A stretch of 64,000 nt of DNA from positions 62,001 through 126,000 of the forward strand of contig NZ_JAFREM010000011.1 in the NCBI RefSeq assembly GCF_017377575.1, written 5' to 3'. The position numbers and the translations under genes were made by a program. Every line of letters begins with the position of its first letter. Position 1 is the first letter of the stretch. The notes under the pieces were generated by a model. It made no database searches. It was not told the origin of the DNA and saw nothing but the letters and a program-made list of their open reading frames with translations. Shown piece by piece: positions 28,890 through 38,820 of the stretch. This DNA comes from Candidatus Enterococcus moelleringii (GTDB lineage Bacteria; Bacillota; Bacilli; Lactobacillales; Enterococcaceae).

Positions 28890-31529
28890 TTAATGTGGCA
28901 AGCGGGGACGGCGTAATTTGTGCACGTCTTGATTGCCGTCTTTGCGTTTTAGCCAATGCAGATATAGGATAAACAGTAAAATCGAAACTACAAAGGAAAT
29001 AGCGCCAGGTACAAAGCCTGCTGGAGTATAAGTGAAGGTTACCTTGTGTTCACCTTTTTCGATCGGGATGCTGACAAAGGCATCCTCAAAGGCAGTAATG
29101 TCAACCTTTTTCCCGTCGACTTTAGCCTGCCAACCTTCATCGTAAGGGATCGTGGTTACCAAGGTTTGATCTTCATCGGCAGTCACCGTACCAGCAGCAC
29201 TGTGTTTGCCAACGGTCATTTCCACACCGTTTTCTTGAATTTTCCGGCTGGCTAAATGATAAGCCACCGTATCCAAAGCCAACACCTGCGGATTTTGGAA
29301 GCTGACCGATTTGGTTCCATAGAAGCTGGCGGTAAAAGTTACGTAAGTTTCAGCTGGATAATAGCCTAAATCATAGTACTGACCGTTAATATTGATCTGC
29401 GTTTTCCGAGTTCGTCCATTGACCGTGACACTGGCTGTGGAGCTTTCCAACTCGCCAAAATCATATGGAAACAGACTCAAGTAAGCTTGTGTATTGGCCG
29501 GTACTCGGACCTGCCAAGTGACTTGTTTGGCAACATTGCCTTCTTCTTCGGCGATGGTCATGATATTGCCAGTATTGCTAATTACTGCATTTTCGCTGTC
29601 GGTCTGTTGAATCGGTAGAAATTGATAATACTGATAATTTTCTTCGGCTAACGCATTGTAGAGCTGCGTTTGAGTACCTAAATTGTCATTTGGCAGAGGC
29701 TTCAGCTTCGTGACCGTTTTTGGTGCCAAAAAGGCCAACGGCAGCTGGTACTCATTTTCGTATAAATGATAATCGCCTTCTTTGCCGACTTGGGTAAAGC
29801 CGTATTTCGCCAGGTCATCAGTTTTAGCAATGTTGTATTTAATTCCCGTAAAGGAATCCATCAGCAAAGTATTGTTCGGGTAGCGAATATTCAAATTGGT
29901 TCCGCGTGAACGAAAGCCTAACTGATCCAGATAGCCAGACGAATGGCGATTACGAATCGAAGAGAACATGCTGACGCCGCTGTAGTCATAGTTAAAGGCA
30001 TCGTTGGAAGAAACCGGATCGAGATTTTCCAAACGGTAAAAGCTGTCATTCTCTTCCTTGGTCTGATCCACCAGTGACTTAATACTAGGATACGGATCAG
30101 TATACAGACTACGGGAGGCGTAATTCCAATCATCAAGAATCCCATGAATCATCGCGTCTGCATTAACAAAGGCTTCAGTGCCCATCAGCAGCAGGAACAA
30201 CATCGTTATGGTTTTAAGCGGAATTCGTTTGAAATAATAGCCCGTCAGAATCAACGCGTAGAAAGCTAAAAAGGCTAGGGAAACATAAAAGGAATAGTTC
30301 TCAATATAGTCATAGCCTTTGCCCTTCATGCCCCAGAAAATCGAAATAGCTGCAATCATCATTAGTAAAATAGCTACTAGCTGCAAGCTGTTTTCCCGGG
30401 TGAGTTTTTCCCAGCCCCAGGCCCCTAAAGTAATAATCAAAAAGGACAGCAGATAAGCATAACGAAACAGGAACATGTTCGGTGCATGCATCCCGTGCCA
30501 CAACAGATTCATCGGCACGATGTAAAAGCTGGCAATCAGCAACGCTGCCACAAAACCGTAAAGGATTTTATTTTTCCAATGAATCTTCTTCGATAGAAAA
30601 TAAAACAAACAAAGTGCTAAGGGAAACAGGCCAATATAAATGAAAGGAATCGAACCATATTTAGTGGTGTCGTAAACTCCTACCATATTTTTCGCCACAA
30701 AATCCCACCAGCCGGTTGTTTCGGTTTTCAGCTGCGTAATCTTGGTTAATTCTTCCCCATTGGTCCGTAAATCCACAATGGCCGGTAAAATCATAATCAT
30801 GGAAGCAAAGCCGGCTAACAGCGAAGTAATTCCGTAAGGCAGGATGCTTTTTTTGTATCGTTTCCAGTTGGTCAACAAACGAGCCATAAAATAAAGGACG
30901 GAAAAGACCCCGATCATAAAGCCCATATAAAAGCTGGTTAGAAACAACATTAAATAGGAAACAAAAAGCACGGTTGGTTTCCGTTTGTCCATAATCCGAT
31001 TAATCCCGAGAATAATCAGCGGCAAATAAACAAAGGCATCCAGCCACATAATAATTTCCGAATGAGCTGTAGCAAAGGACATCAAAGCATAACTAGTGCT
31101 TAGTGCCACCTTCGACCAATTCGGCAGGCGGAAGCTTTCTTTAGCATAAAACCAGAAGGCCAGTCCGGCTGAACCGATTTTCAGCAAAGTAATAACGTAC
31201 AAGGCATCCGGCATATACTGGTTAGGAAAGAAAATCACCAGCGGAGTAAAGAAGCCGCCTAAATAGTAAGAAACCAGCGAAAGATAATTCAAGCCTAATG
31301 AAGCATTCCAAGTATAAAAGAGCCCTTGTTTTCCCAGCAGCATATTTCTAAAGCTGGCGTGGAAATTGGAAAATTGCGAAAAAGCATCACTAGCCAAAAT
31401 GCTGCGGCTGGAGCCAGGGTAAATTCCAATCGTTAAATACGCAATAATCATTAAGATAAAGGGTATACCAAAGCTGGCCAATAAGTACCAGCGATTTTCA
31501 CGAAGATATTTTTTCAAAAGAGTCACCAA
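28890..31529 (-). CDS. yfhO: YfhO-family membrane glycosyltransferase
   Basis: 879 residues. The N-terminal half has about a dozen hydrophobic helices (GT-C fold), the C-terminal half is largely extracellular beta-rich sequence, and a final helix with KRKDGNQ tail ends it. YfhO proteins transfer sugars from undecaprenyl phosphate to cell-surface polymers; in Bacillus subtilis YfhO glycosylates lipoteichoic acid with CsbB. Signature features are an early acidic loop (SDAFSQFSNFHASFRNML near residue 47) and the HGMHAPNMFLFRYAYL loop near residue 345. The start is uncertain: TTG 31529, GTG 31526 or a TTG (MKKYLREN) slightly downstream, none with a good ribosome binding site. Confidence 0.88.
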   Translation of the reverse strand: MVTLLKKYLRENRWYLLASFGIPFILMIIAYLTIGIYPGSSRSILASDAFSQFSNFHASFRNMLLGKQGLFYTWNASLGLNYLSLVSYYLGGFFTPLVIFFPNQYMPDALYVITLLKIGSAGLAFWFYAKESFRLPNWSKVALSTSYALMSFATAHSEIIMWLDAFVYLPLIILGINRIMDKRKPTVLFVSYLMLFLTSFYMGFMIGVFSVLYFMARLLTNWKRYKKSILPYGITSLLAGFASMIMILPAIVDLRTNGEELTKITQLKTETTGWWDFVAKNMVGVYDTTKYGSIPFIYIGLFPLALCLFYFLSKKIHWKNKILYGFVAALLIASFYIVPMNLLWHGMHAPNMFLFRYAYLLSFLIITLGAWGWEKLTRENSLQLVAILLMMIAAISIFWGMKGKGYDYIENYSFYVSLAFLAFYALILTGYYFKRIPLKTITMLFLLLMGTEAFVNADAMIHGILDDWNYASRSLYTDPYPSIKSLVDQTKEENDSFYRLENLDPVSSNDAFNYDYSGVSMFSSIRNRHSSGYLDQLGFRSRGTNLNIRYPNNTLLMDSFTGIKYNIAKTDDLAKYGFTQVGKEGDYHLYENEYQLPLAFLAPKTVTKLKPLPNDNLGTQTQLYNALAEENYQYYQFLPIQQTDSENAVISNTGNIMTIAEEEGNVAKQVTWQVRVPANTQAYLSLFPYDFGELESSTASVTVNGRTRKTQININGQYYDLGYYPAETYVTFTASFYGTKSVSFQNPQVLALDTVAYHLASRKIQENGVEMTVGKHSAAGTVTADEDQTLVTTIPYDEGWQAKVDGKKVDITAFEDAFVSIPIEKGEHKVTFTYTPAGFVPGAISFVVSILLFILYLHWLKRKDGNQDVHKLRRPRLPH

Positions 31530-31626
31530 ATTTCTATCCTATCTATTAAATACTACTCAAAGTTTACCATAGATGAAAACAGATGAAGAAGAAGATCGCC
31601 CGAAAGAAGTGTTAAAAATTTATGAA

Positions 31627-31669
31627 GAAAAAAACACAGCAAACTGTCTTATAAAAAACAGTCTGCTGC
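31627..31669 (-). terminator. Second minus-strand terminator downstream of rpmB
   Basis: On the minus strand AGCAGACTGT pairs with ACAGTTTGCT (one mismatch), followed by a run of seven T (A residues on the plus strand at 31627-31634). It lies behind the closer terminator at 31684-31711, giving rpmB tandem terminators. In the 204-base gap between yfhO and rpmB I see only these two. Confidence 0.75.
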
Positions 31670-31683
31670 GTTTGGCTTAGAAA

Positions 31684-31711
31684 AATAAAAAACCGTTCAG
31701 TCGAACGGTTT
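31684..31711 (-). terminator. First minus-strand terminator after rpmB
   Basis: AACCGTTC (31691-31698) pairs with GAACGGTT (31703-31710) with a four-base loop, and the minus strand continues into a T-rich tract. It lies 22 bases after the rpmB stop. Confidence 0.85.
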
Positions 31712-31733
31712 GGTTGTGTTCGATTAATTTGAA

Positions 31734-31922
31734 TTAAACGCGCTCAACTTTTCCAGATTTCAAAGCACGAGTTGACACCCAAACTTTTTTAGGTTTGCCG
31801 TCGATCATTACACGAACTTTTTGTAAATTAGGTTTTACAGTACGTTTTGTTGCATTCATAGCGTGAGAACGGTTGTTGCCGCTGCTTGTTTTACGGCCAG
31901 TGAAATAGCAAACTTTTGCCAT
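31734..31922 (-). CDS. rpmB: 50S ribosomal protein L28
   Basis: 62 residues, beginning [24 protein letters not shown]28 binds 23S rRNA near the E site. It is monocistronic, transcribed divergently from yloU as in Bacillus, with AAAAGGAGG before the ATG. The first Cys (CYFTGRK) is present but the other cysteines of the zinc form are not, so this is the zinc-free type. Confidence 0.97.
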   Translation of the reverse strand: MAKVCYFTGRKTSSGNNRSHAMNATKRTVKPNLQKVRVMIDGKPKKVWVSTRALKSGKVERV

Positions 31923-31979
31923 GTGTTGTTTCCTCCTTTTGCCTTGATATTGGAGCGCTTCTTTGGCTCATACTAAAAT

Positions 31980-32008
31980 AATTTAGCACAAAAGAAATAA
32001 AATAGCAA
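31980..32008 (-). promoter_or_regulatory. rpmB promoter
   Basis: On the minus strand, -35 TTGCTA (32008-32003) and -10 TAAATT (31985-31980) are 17 bases apart, about 58 bases from the rpmB start codon. Confidence 0.6.
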
Positions 32009-32027
32009 GCATATTTTCTAAGAAAGA

Positions 32028-32056
32028 TTGACAAGACGGCTTTTTGCAGGTAAATT
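32028..32056 (+). promoter_or_regulatory. yloU-fakA promoter
   Basis: The -35 TTGACA (32028-32033) and -10 TAAATT (32051-32056) are 17 bases apart. A second candidate nearer the gene is TTGCAT (32128-32133), 16 bases, TATTAT (32150-32155). Both fit the 279-base divergent gap with rpmB. Confidence 0.6.
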
Positions 32057-32201
32057 AGACACTGTTAGCTCAAAGATGGAAAAGTTGCAAGTACATAGGT
32101 CAGGCTTTTAGTCGAACTTCCTTTTAATTGCATGGGGGCTATGATAGAATATTATAGTAGAAAAAATGGGCGAATAGGCTTATTTAAGGAGGCTAACAAC
32201 A

Positions 32202-32564
32202 ATGGCTGTGAAGATTAATACCCAAACAGGCATGATCGAAATTTCAAATGATGTCATCGCAACAGTAGTAGGCGGGGCAGTGACCGACGTGTTCGGAATT
32301 GTCGGTATGGCAAGCAAAAAACAAATCAAAGACAATATTACTGAAATTTTACGTAAAGAAAATTATTCTCGCGGGGTCGTCGTACGTCAAGAGGAAAATG
32401 GAATTGCGGTTGATGTTTATACAATCGTCAGCTATGGAACAAAAATTTCTGAAGTATCCCGCAACGTACAAGAAAAAGTGAAATACAATCTTGAAACGTT
32501 ACTAGGTGTCAAAGCCAATTCAGTGAATGTATTTGTCCAAGGTGTACGCGTACTGCCAGACTAA
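32202..32564 (+). CDS. yloU: Asp23/Gls24 family envelope stress response protein (YloU)
   Basis: 120 residues, full Asp23-domain length. Family members are small membrane-associated or cytosolic proteins linked to cell envelope stress; the molecular role is not known. The conserved pattern IEISNDVIATVVGGAV and the final LGVKANSVNVFVQGVR are present. It starts after TAAGGAGG and precedes fakA by 32 bases, as in many Firmicutes. Confidence 0.93.
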   Translation: MAVKINTQTGMIEISNDVIATVVGGAVTDVFGIVGMASKKQIKDNITEILRKENYSRGVVVRQEENGIAVDVYTIVSYGTKISEVSRNVQEKVKYNLETLLGVKANSVNVFVQGVRVLPD

Positions 32565-32596
32565 GTAGGGCAGTGTTCTTAAGGAGGATTATCTAA

Positions 32597-34282
32597 GTGA
32601 AGGTAACAGAAATCAGCGCGAGCCAATTCCAAGAAATGGTGGAGGCTGGCGCTAAACGTCTGCAAACTAATGCAGAATATGTCAATTCGTTAAATGTCTT
32701 TCCAGTACCAGATGGCGATACTGGAACCAATATGAATTTATCTATGACCAGTGGTGCAACGGCGGTCGTCAATTCTCCCTCTGAAAAAGTTGGCGAATTA
32801 GCGAACGTACTAGCTAAAGGTTTATTAATGGGCGCTCGCGGCAATTCAGGAGTTATTTTGTCGCAATTATTCCGTGGTTTTTCTAAAGAAATTCCTGATG
32901 TCGCAACGTTAAATGCCCAAGACTTGGCAAAAGCTCTGGTTCACGGGGTTGAAACAGCCTATAAAGCGGTAATGAAGCCTGTTGAAGGAACCATTTTAAC
33001 GGTGGCTCGTGAAGCAGCGAAAGCTGGCGATCGCAAAGCTAAACAAACCGATGATGTCATCGAAGTATTAGAAGCTGTCGTTAAAAGCGGCAAACGGGCA
33101 TTGGATAAAACACCAGATTTGCTGCCAGTGTTAAAAGAAGTCGGCGTAGTAGACAGCGGCGGACAAGGCTTGCTGTTTATCTATGAAGGATTCTTAAGTG
33201 CGTTGAACGGCGAATATTTCGCTGATGAAGCCTTTGAACCGGGACCAGCTGAAATGGACGAAATGGTGAATGCTGAGCATCACCGCAGTGTTCAAGGTCA
33301 TATGGCTACTGAAGATATCAAATTTGGTTACTGTACGGAGATCATGGTTCAATTAGGCCAAGGTCCAACCGTAGACAGTCAATTTGACTACGATACTTTC
33401 CGTAATTACTTAGACGGACTGGGAGATTCTTTATTAGTGGTGAACGATGAAGAAATCGTTAAAGTCCACGTGCATACCGAACATCCTGGTGAAGTCATGA
33501 ATTACGGTCAAAAATTTGGTTCGTTAGTGAAGATCAAAGTCGACAACATGCGCTTGCAGCATGAATCAATTTTGGAACACGATGAACAAGTTGCTGAATT
33601 TGAAGGAACTGCCAATGCTGAACGCAAGCCTTATGCTGTGATTGCTATTGCAGCCGGTGAAGGCGTAAAAGAACTCTTTAAGAGCTTAGGCGTTTCTTAC
33701 GTGATCAGCGGCGGCCAAACCATGAACCCAAGCACACAAGACATCTTGAAAGCAGTCAAAGAAGTCAATGCTGATCAAGTCATTGTGCTGCCTAACAATA
33801 AGAACATCTTCATGGCAGCCGATCAAGCTGCTGAAGTAGCCGATGTTCCAGTAGTTGTCGTACCAAGCAAAACGATTTCTCAAGGAATGACCGCAATGTT
33901 GGCCTTCAATGAGGAACAAAGCTTGGAAGACAACAAAAAAGCCATGTCTGAAATGTTGGAATCAGTGGTCAGCGGACAAATTACCAATGCGATCCGCGAT
34001 ACTTCCATCGACGGCGTGGAAATCCACGAAGGCGATTATCTAGGAATGATCGACGGCAAGATTGTCTTGTCTGAACCTGACTTGTACCAAACGACCTTGG
34101 ACACCTTAAAACAAATGATCACTGCTGATATTGAGATCATTACCATCATTTATGGTGAAGAAGGTACCAAAGCACAAGCCCAACAATTAGCAGAAGCGAT
34201 TGAATCCATGGATGCTGATTTAGAAGTTGAAATCCACGAAGGAAATCAACCTGTATATCCTTACTTGCTTTCAGCTGAATAA
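32597..34282 (+). CDS. fakA: Fatty acid kinase catalytic subunit FakA (YloV, DAK-like)
   Basis: 561 residues from GTG 32597 behind AAGGAGG. FakA phosphorylates fatty acids held by FakB, making acyl-phosphate for PlsX/PlsY. The N-terminal DhaL-like ATP domain has FPVPDGDTGTNMNLSM (near residue 35) with the metal-binding aspartates and GARGNSGVILSQLFRGF (near 79). The C-terminal DegV-like half contains PNNKNIFMAADQA. It is close to plsX and acp, which supports the lipid role. fakB is not in the window. Confidence 0.92.
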   Translation: MKVTEISASQFQEMVEAGAKRLQTNAEYVNSLNVFPVPDGDTGTNMNLSMTSGATAVVNSPSEKVGELANVLAKGLLMGARGNSGVILSQLFRGFSKEIPDVATLNAQDLAKALVHGVETAYKAVMKPVEGTILTVAREAAKAGDRKAKQTDDVIEVLEAVVKSGKRALDKTPDLLPVLKEVGVVDSGGQGLLFIYEGFLSALNGEYFADEAFEPGPAEMDEMVNAEHHRSVQGHMATEDIKFGYCTEIMVQLGQGPTVDSQFDYDTFRNYLDGLGDSLLVVNDEEIVKVHVHTEHPGEVMNYGQKFGSLVKIKVDNMRLQHESILEHDEQVAEFEGTANAERKPYAVIAIAAGEGVKELFKSLGVSYVISGGQTMNPSTQDILKAVKEVNADQVIVLPNNKNIFMAADQAAEVADVPVVVVPSKTISQGMTAMLAFNEEQSLEDNKKAMSEMLESVVSGQITNAIRDTSIDGVEIHEGDYLGMIDGKIVLSEPDLYQTTLDTLKQMITADIEIITIIYGEEGTKAQAQQLAEAIESMDADLEVEIHEGNQPVYPYLLSAE

Positions 34283-34285
34283 ACC

Positions 34286-34315
34286 AAAAAGGCCGGGATT
34301 TCCCGGCCTTTTTTT
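34286..34315 (+). terminator. Intrinsic terminator after fakA
   Basis: AAAGGCCGGGA pairs with TCCCGGCCTTT, followed by T residues to 34315. recG begins 31 bases later, so recG transcription is probably partly separate or from readthrough. Confidence 0.9.
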
Positions 34316-34345
34316 ATCTTAAGCTATTACGAGAGGAGGAATTGT

Positions 34346-36379
34346 ATGACCTTGCAAGATAGTGTCAGTGTTTTACCGGGAGTAGGTCCTAAGCGTGCGC
34401 AAAATCTTGCGGAGTTAGGCATCCTCACGATTGAAAACCTGCTCAGCTACTATCCTTTCCGTTACGAAGATATCCAGGAAAAGAATCTGCTGGAAATTAA
34501 CGATCAAGAAAAAGTTACTCTCAAAGGTGTAGTAGTTTCAGCACCGGTGCTGAATCGATTTGGCCACAAAAAGAGCCGGCTGCAATTTCGCATGATGCAG
34601 GATCACGCTGTATTCACGGTCTCCTTCTTCAATCAGCCTTACCTGAAAGATAAAGCTGAGGTTGGTGAAGAAATTGCTGTATACGGCAAATGGGATGCTA
34701 AACGCAAATCGCTAACCGGGATGAAAATTCTCGGCGGCAAGCAGACAGAAGATTTTGCGCCAATTTATCACGTGTCAAAATCGGTTCGGCAAAGTACCTT
34801 AGTTGAGCTGATCAAAGTCGCTTTTGAAAAATACGGCAACGAAATTCCGGAAAACTTGCCAGCCTACTTGCTGGAAAAATACCGATTGATTCCACGAAGA
34901 CTCGCTATGTTTGCTATGCACTTTCCTAGGAACCCTGAAGAAAGTCGCCAAGCCAAACGGCGGGTAGTCTTTGAAGAGTTCTTCTTATTCCAAATGCGGA
35001 TGCAGGGCTTGAAAAACAGCGAACGCAGCGAAAAGAACGGGATTACCGTCAAGTACGACGTGCAACGCTTGAAGAAGTTCACCCAAAGCTTGCCTTTCGA
35101 ATTAACCGATGCGCAAAAAAAAGTAACCAATGAAATCTGTTATGATCTTCGCAGCAGAAAGCACATGCAGCGTTTGCTGCAGGGAGACGTTGGTAGTGGG
35201 AAAACAGTAGTAGCAGCAATTGCTTTGTATGCTGCTATGACCGCTGGCTTCCAGGGAGCTTTGATGGTGCCAACCGAAATTTTGGCCCAGCAGCATTTGG
35301 AAAGCTTAACGCAGCTCTTTGATCCTTTAGAAGTCAGCATTGCTTTGTTAACTGGCTCCACCAAGGCTAGAGAGCGTAAAGTCATTTTAGAAGCGCTGGC
35401 TAATGGCGAAATCGATGTGATTGTGGGAACCCATGCCTTGATTCAGGACAATGTTCAATTCTCCAATCTAGGCTTAGTGATTACCGATGAGCAGCATCGC
35501 TTTGGGGTAAATCAGCGGCGAGTGCTGCGAGAAAAGGGATTACATCCAGACGTGCTCTTTATGACCGCTACCCCAATTCCGCGAACCTTGGCGATTACAG
35601 CTTACGGAGAGATGGACGTTTCCGTAATTGATCAAATGCCAGCTGGCCGGATTCCAGTAAAAACCAGCTGGATAAAACCAAAGCAGCTGGATCATACTCT
35701 GGATTGGGCCCGTCAGGAACTTAAACGCGGGCATCAAATCTACGTGATTTGTCCCTTGATTGAAGAATCTGAGGCCTTGGATGTGCAAAATGCGACGGAA
35801 ATCTACGAGCAGTTAAAAGCCTTTTATGCACCAGATTACCAAGTCAGCTTACTCCACGGTAAAATGAAAAACGCCGAAAAAGAAGCCATCATGGAAGAGT
35901 TTAAGGATAATCAGAGTCAAATCTTAGTTTCTACTACGGTAATTGAAGTTGGCGTGAACGTACCCAACGCCACTGTCATGTTTATTATCGATGCAGAGCG
36001 TTTTGGCTTGGCTCAGCTGCACCAATTACGCGGTCGAGTAGGTCGAGGCTCAGAAGCTTCCTATTGTATCTTAGTAGCCAGCCCGAAAAACGAAATGGGT
36101 AAAGAGCGGATGAAGATCATGACGGAAACCAATAATGGCTTTGTGTTAAGTGAGAAGGACTTGGAATTACGTGGTCCCGGCGAAGTATTCGGCTTCCGCC
36201 AATCAGGCTTGCCGCAGTTTATTATTGCTGATTTAGTTAATGATGCCAATGTATTAGAGGTGGCTCGTGAAGAAGCTGCTGCGATTTGGCAAGTGGAAAA
36301 CTGGCAAAAACAGCCGGAATACGCCCCATTGGATCAAGTAATTCAACCTACGCAAAGCGGCGAAACATATTTCGATTAG
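34346..36379 (+). CDS. recG: ATP-dependent DNA helicase RecG
   Basis: 677 residues, standard. RecG remodels stalled replication forks and Holliday junctions. An N-terminal wedge/OB domain (about 1-190) precedes the helicase core: Walker A LLQGDVGSGKTVVAAIAL (near 275), DEQH box TDEQHRFG (near 380), FMTATPIPRTL motif III, and motif VI LHQLRGRVGRG (near 558). It starts after GAGGAGG. Confidence 0.97.
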   Translation: MTLQDSVSVLPGVGPKRAQNLAELGILTIENLLSYYPFRYEDIQEKNLLEINDQEKVTLKGVVVSAPVLNRFGHKKSRLQFRMMQDHAVFTVSFFNQPYLKDKAEVGEEIAVYGKWDAKRKSLTGMKILGGKQTEDFAPIYHVSKSVRQSTLVELIKVAFEKYGNEIPENLPAYLLEKYRLIPRRLAMFAMHFPRNPEESRQAKRRVVFEEFFLFQMRMQGLKNSERSEKNGITVKYDVQRLKKFTQSLPFELTDAQKKVTNEICYDLRSRKHMQRLLQGDVGSGKTVVAAIALYAAMTAGFQGALMVPTEILAQQHLESLTQLFDPLEVSIALLTGSTKARERKVILEALANGEIDVIVGTHALIQDNVQFSNLGLVITDEQHRFGVNQRRVLREKGLHPDVLFMTATPIPRTLAITAYGEMDVSVIDQMPAGRIPVKTSWIKPKQLDHTLDWARQELKRGHQIYVICPLIEESEALDVQNATEIYEQLKAFYAPDYQVSLLHGKMKNAEKEAIMEEFKDNQSQILVSTTVIEVGVNVPNATVMFIIDAERFGLAQLHQLRGRVGRGSEASYCILVASPKNEMGKERMKIMTETNNGFVLSEKDLELRGPGEVFGFRQSGLPQFIIADLVNDANVLEVAREEAAAIWQVENWQKQPEYAPLDQVIQPTQSGETYFD

Positions 36380-36419
36380 TGTGCTATACTAAAATAAAAA
36401 TTAAAGGAGTGACCCTCAA

Positions 36420-37415
36420 ATGAGAATCGCAGTAGATGCGATGGGCGGCGACTTTGCCCCACAAGCAATTGTGGAAGGCGTTATGCTGGCAAAGAAAAAC
36501 CATCCAGACATTGAGTTCCAATTATATGGTAAAGAAGAGGCTATCCGTCAATATGTAACCGACGAAACCAATATCACAATTATCCATACCGATGAAAAAA
36601 TCAATAGCGACGATGAACCGGTTAAGGCGATTCGCCGCAAAAAGACCGCTTCTATGGTATTGGCTGCTCAAGCAGTTAAAGAAGGGCGAGCAGATGCGAT
36701 CTTTTCAGCTGGAAACACAGGGGCGTTATTAGCAGCCGGATTATTTATTGTTGGCCGAATTAAAAAAATTGAACGTCCTGGTTTGATGTCAACGATGCCT
36801 GTTTTAAGCGGGGATCAAGGATTTGATATGCTTGACTTAGGAGCGAATGCCGAAAATAAACCGGAGCACTTGCATCAATATGCGATTTTAGGCTCTTTTT
36901 ACGCGAAGCATGTTCGCGGCATTCAGAATCCTCGCGTGGGACTTTTAAACAACGGAACCGAAGAAACCAAAGGCAGCGAGTTAACTAAGCAGGCTTATCA
37001 ATTGCTGCAGGCTGAAAAAAGCATCAATTTTATCGGCAACGTAGAAGCACGGGAATTGTTAAACGGAGCAGCTGATGTAGTTGTGACGGACGGCTTTACC
37101 GGTAATGCGGTGTTGAAAACCATTGAAGGAACAGCGATGGGGTTGATGCAGTTAATTAAAGGCAGTATTAAGGATGCAGGCGCTAAAGGGAAATTTGGTG
37201 CGCTGCTTTTGAAGGACACATTGTACGGTTTGAAGGACAAATTAGACTACTCCTCTCATGGCGGAGCGGTATTGTTTGGTCTAAAAGCTCCAGTGATTAA
37301 AACCCACGGATCAACCGGTCCTGAAGCGGTTTCTCACACGATTTCACAAATCCATACGATGCTGGAAACCGATGTTGTTGGCCAATTGGTCCAGTTCTTT
37401 GAGCAGGAGCAGTAG
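36420..37415 (+). CDS. plsX: Phosphate acyltransferase PlsX
   Basis: 331 residues. PlsX converts acyl-ACP and phosphate to acyl-phosphate and back, the substrate of PlsY in phosphatidic acid synthesis. It begins [37 protein letters not shown] (near 221) and the [19 protein letters not shown] segment are conserved. It lies 40 bases after recG behind AAAGGAG and is followed by an acyl carrier protein gene. Confidence 0.96.
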   Translation: MRIAVDAMGGDFAPQAIVEGVMLAKKNHPDIEFQLYGKEEAIRQYVTDETNITIIHTDEKINSDDEPVKAIRRKKTASMVLAAQAVKEGRADAIFSAGNTGALLAAGLFIVGRIKKIERPGLMSTMPVLSGDQGFDMLDLGANAENKPEHLHQYAILGSFYAKHVRGIQNPRVGLLNNGTEETKGSELTKQAYQLLQAEKSINFIGNVEARELLNGAADVVVTDGFTGNAVLKTIEGTAMGLMQLIKGSIKDAGAKGKFGALLLKDTLYGLKDKLDYSSHGGAVLFGLKAPVIKTHGSTGPEAVSHTISQIHTMLETDVVGQLVQFFEQEQ

Positions 37416-37531
37416 GCAGTCTGAGGGTGGAATTTACCGAAAAAGCTAGACAAACCCTTGAAACACCAGTAAAATGTACAATGACCTTCTGGTATTTGAA
37501 TGGAAAAATGAAGTTAATTGTGTGGAGGTGA

Positions 37532-37780
37532 ATGTTGTTGACGCGTGAGGAAGTATTCGGAAAAGTGGCTGAGATAATCTCAAACCATTTTGAATTAGAC
37601 AAAGAAAAGGTAACACCTGAGCTAAGTATCAAGGATGATCTAAATGCAGATTCAATCAGTATCATGGAATTTATTCTAGAATTAGAAGATGAATTCGGAA
37701 CAGAGATTTCTGATGATGAAGCAGAAAGAATCGAAACCGTTGGTGCTGCAGTTGATTACATTTTGGAACATCAAGGCTAG
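37532..37780 (+). CDS. Acyl carrier protein (plsX-linked)
   Basis: 82 residues from ATG 37532, but GGAGGTG ends only two bases before it, so one of the two TTG codons that follow (37535, 37538) may be the true start (80-81 residues). The phosphopantetheine serine is in NADSISIMEF; DSI replaces the more common DSL. The acidic helix LELEDEFGTEISDDEAERI is typical. Enterococci carry two ACPs, one in the fab cluster and one beside plsX that serves phospholipid synthesis; this is the second by position. Confidence 0.9.
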   Translation: MLLTREEVFGKVAEIISNHFELDKEKVTPELSIKDDLNADSISIMEFILELEDEFGTEISDDEAERIETVGAAVDYILEHQG

Positions 37781-37784
37781 GAAC

Positions 37785-37818
37785 AAAAACGCAGAATCGC
37801 AGGATTTTGCGTTTTTTT
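37785..37818 (+). terminator. Intrinsic terminator after the acp gene
   Basis: AAAACGCA pairs with TGCGTTTT, with inner pairs AATC/GATT, followed by seven T. It starts five bases after the acp stop. Confidence 0.85.
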
Positions 37819-37850
37819 CGTAGTCTTTTCTAATAAACGGAGGCGATAAA

Positions 37851-38819
37851 ATGAAGGCGATCGATCTGCATTGTGATACGATCTTTAAGATTTATCAAAC
37901 ACCTGCTGCCCAGCTGCGGGAAAATGAGTTCCAAATTGATTTGCGGCGGATGAAGGAAAGCGGTACGGTGTTGCAAAATTTTGCTATGTTCGTTCAGCTT
38001 GATGAAGTAGATGATCCTTACCGAGTTTGTCGGGAAATGATTGCCTGCTATCAAGCAGAACTAGAAAAAAATACTGATTTGATTCGGCCGATAACAACGA
38101 TGGCTGAATACGAAGCCAATCAGCAAGCTGGACTTTTGAGTAGTTTATTGACGATGGAAGAGGGCGCTCCTTTAGCAGGCCGTTTAGATCGTTTGCAGGA
38201 ATTCTATGATTTAGGTGTGCGAATGCTGACCTTAACTTGGAATTTCGAAAATGAAATCGGCTATCCCAATGCTGTTTATTGGAATGATGAACAACAATCA
38301 TTGGCTTCCCAGCAGCAGGGATTAACTGAAAAAGGGATTTCAATCGTTCGACGGATGGAAGAGCTGGGAATGATGATTGATGTTTCTCATGGTTCGGATC
38401 AATTAGTTCGGGATGTACTGACTTATACGAAGCGTCCATTTGTGGCGAGTCATTCCAATGCACGGGCTATTTGCAATCACTCTCGTAATTTAACAGATGA
38501 GCTGATTCGCGGGATCGCTGACCGAGGCGGTGTGATCGGAATGAATTATTACGAAGCCTTTATTCGTCCTGAAGGCAGCCAGCAGTCATTGGTAGAGGGT
38601 TTAATAGATCATATCAAGCATTTTGTCCAAGTTGGTGGTGTTGACTGTATCGGCTTAGGCTCAGATTTTGATGGCATCGAAGAAAATCCTGAGCTGGCAG
38701 ATATTCGGGCGATTGAAAAAATCGAACTTGGTTTGCAAGCTGCTGGTTTTACGACTAGCGAGATCGAAAAAATCTTTTATCAAAATGTCGAGCGTTTGTA
38801 TCGCGAATTTTTAACCTAA
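37851..38819 (+). CDS. Membrane dipeptidase-like peptidase, family M19
   Basis: 322 residues. Family M19 zinc enzymes hydrolyse dipeptides, often tolerating D residues. Metal ligands are recognisable: HCD near residues 7-9, the bridging glutamate in TMEEGAP near 102, DVSH near 183 and SHSNAR near 205; GLGSDFDG near 267 is the C-terminal signature. No signal peptide is visible, so the enzyme is probably cytosolic. It starts after CGGAGG and converges on the surface-protein gene. Confidence 0.92.
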   Translation: MKAIDLHCDTIFKIYQTPAAQLRENEFQIDLRRMKESGTVLQNFAMFVQLDEVDDPYRVCREMIACYQAELEKNTDLIRPITTMAEYEANQQAGLLSSLLTMEEGAPLAGRLDRLQEFYDLGVRMLTLTWNFENEIGYPNAVYWNDEQQSLASQQQGLTEKGISIVRRMEELGMMIDVSHGSDQLVRDVLTYTKRPFVASHSNARAICNHSRNLTDELIRGIADRGGVIGMNYYEAFIRPEGSQQSLVEGLIDHIKHFVQVGGVDCIGLGSDFDGIEENPELADIRAIEKIELGLQAAGFTTSEIEKIFYQNVERLYREFLT

Positions 38820-38820
38820 A

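Noticed and set aside
37984-38463. 159-codon minus-strand open frame inside the dipeptidase gene
   Set aside because: It overlaps a complete M19 peptidase with all metal ligands; the antisense product has no recognisable features.
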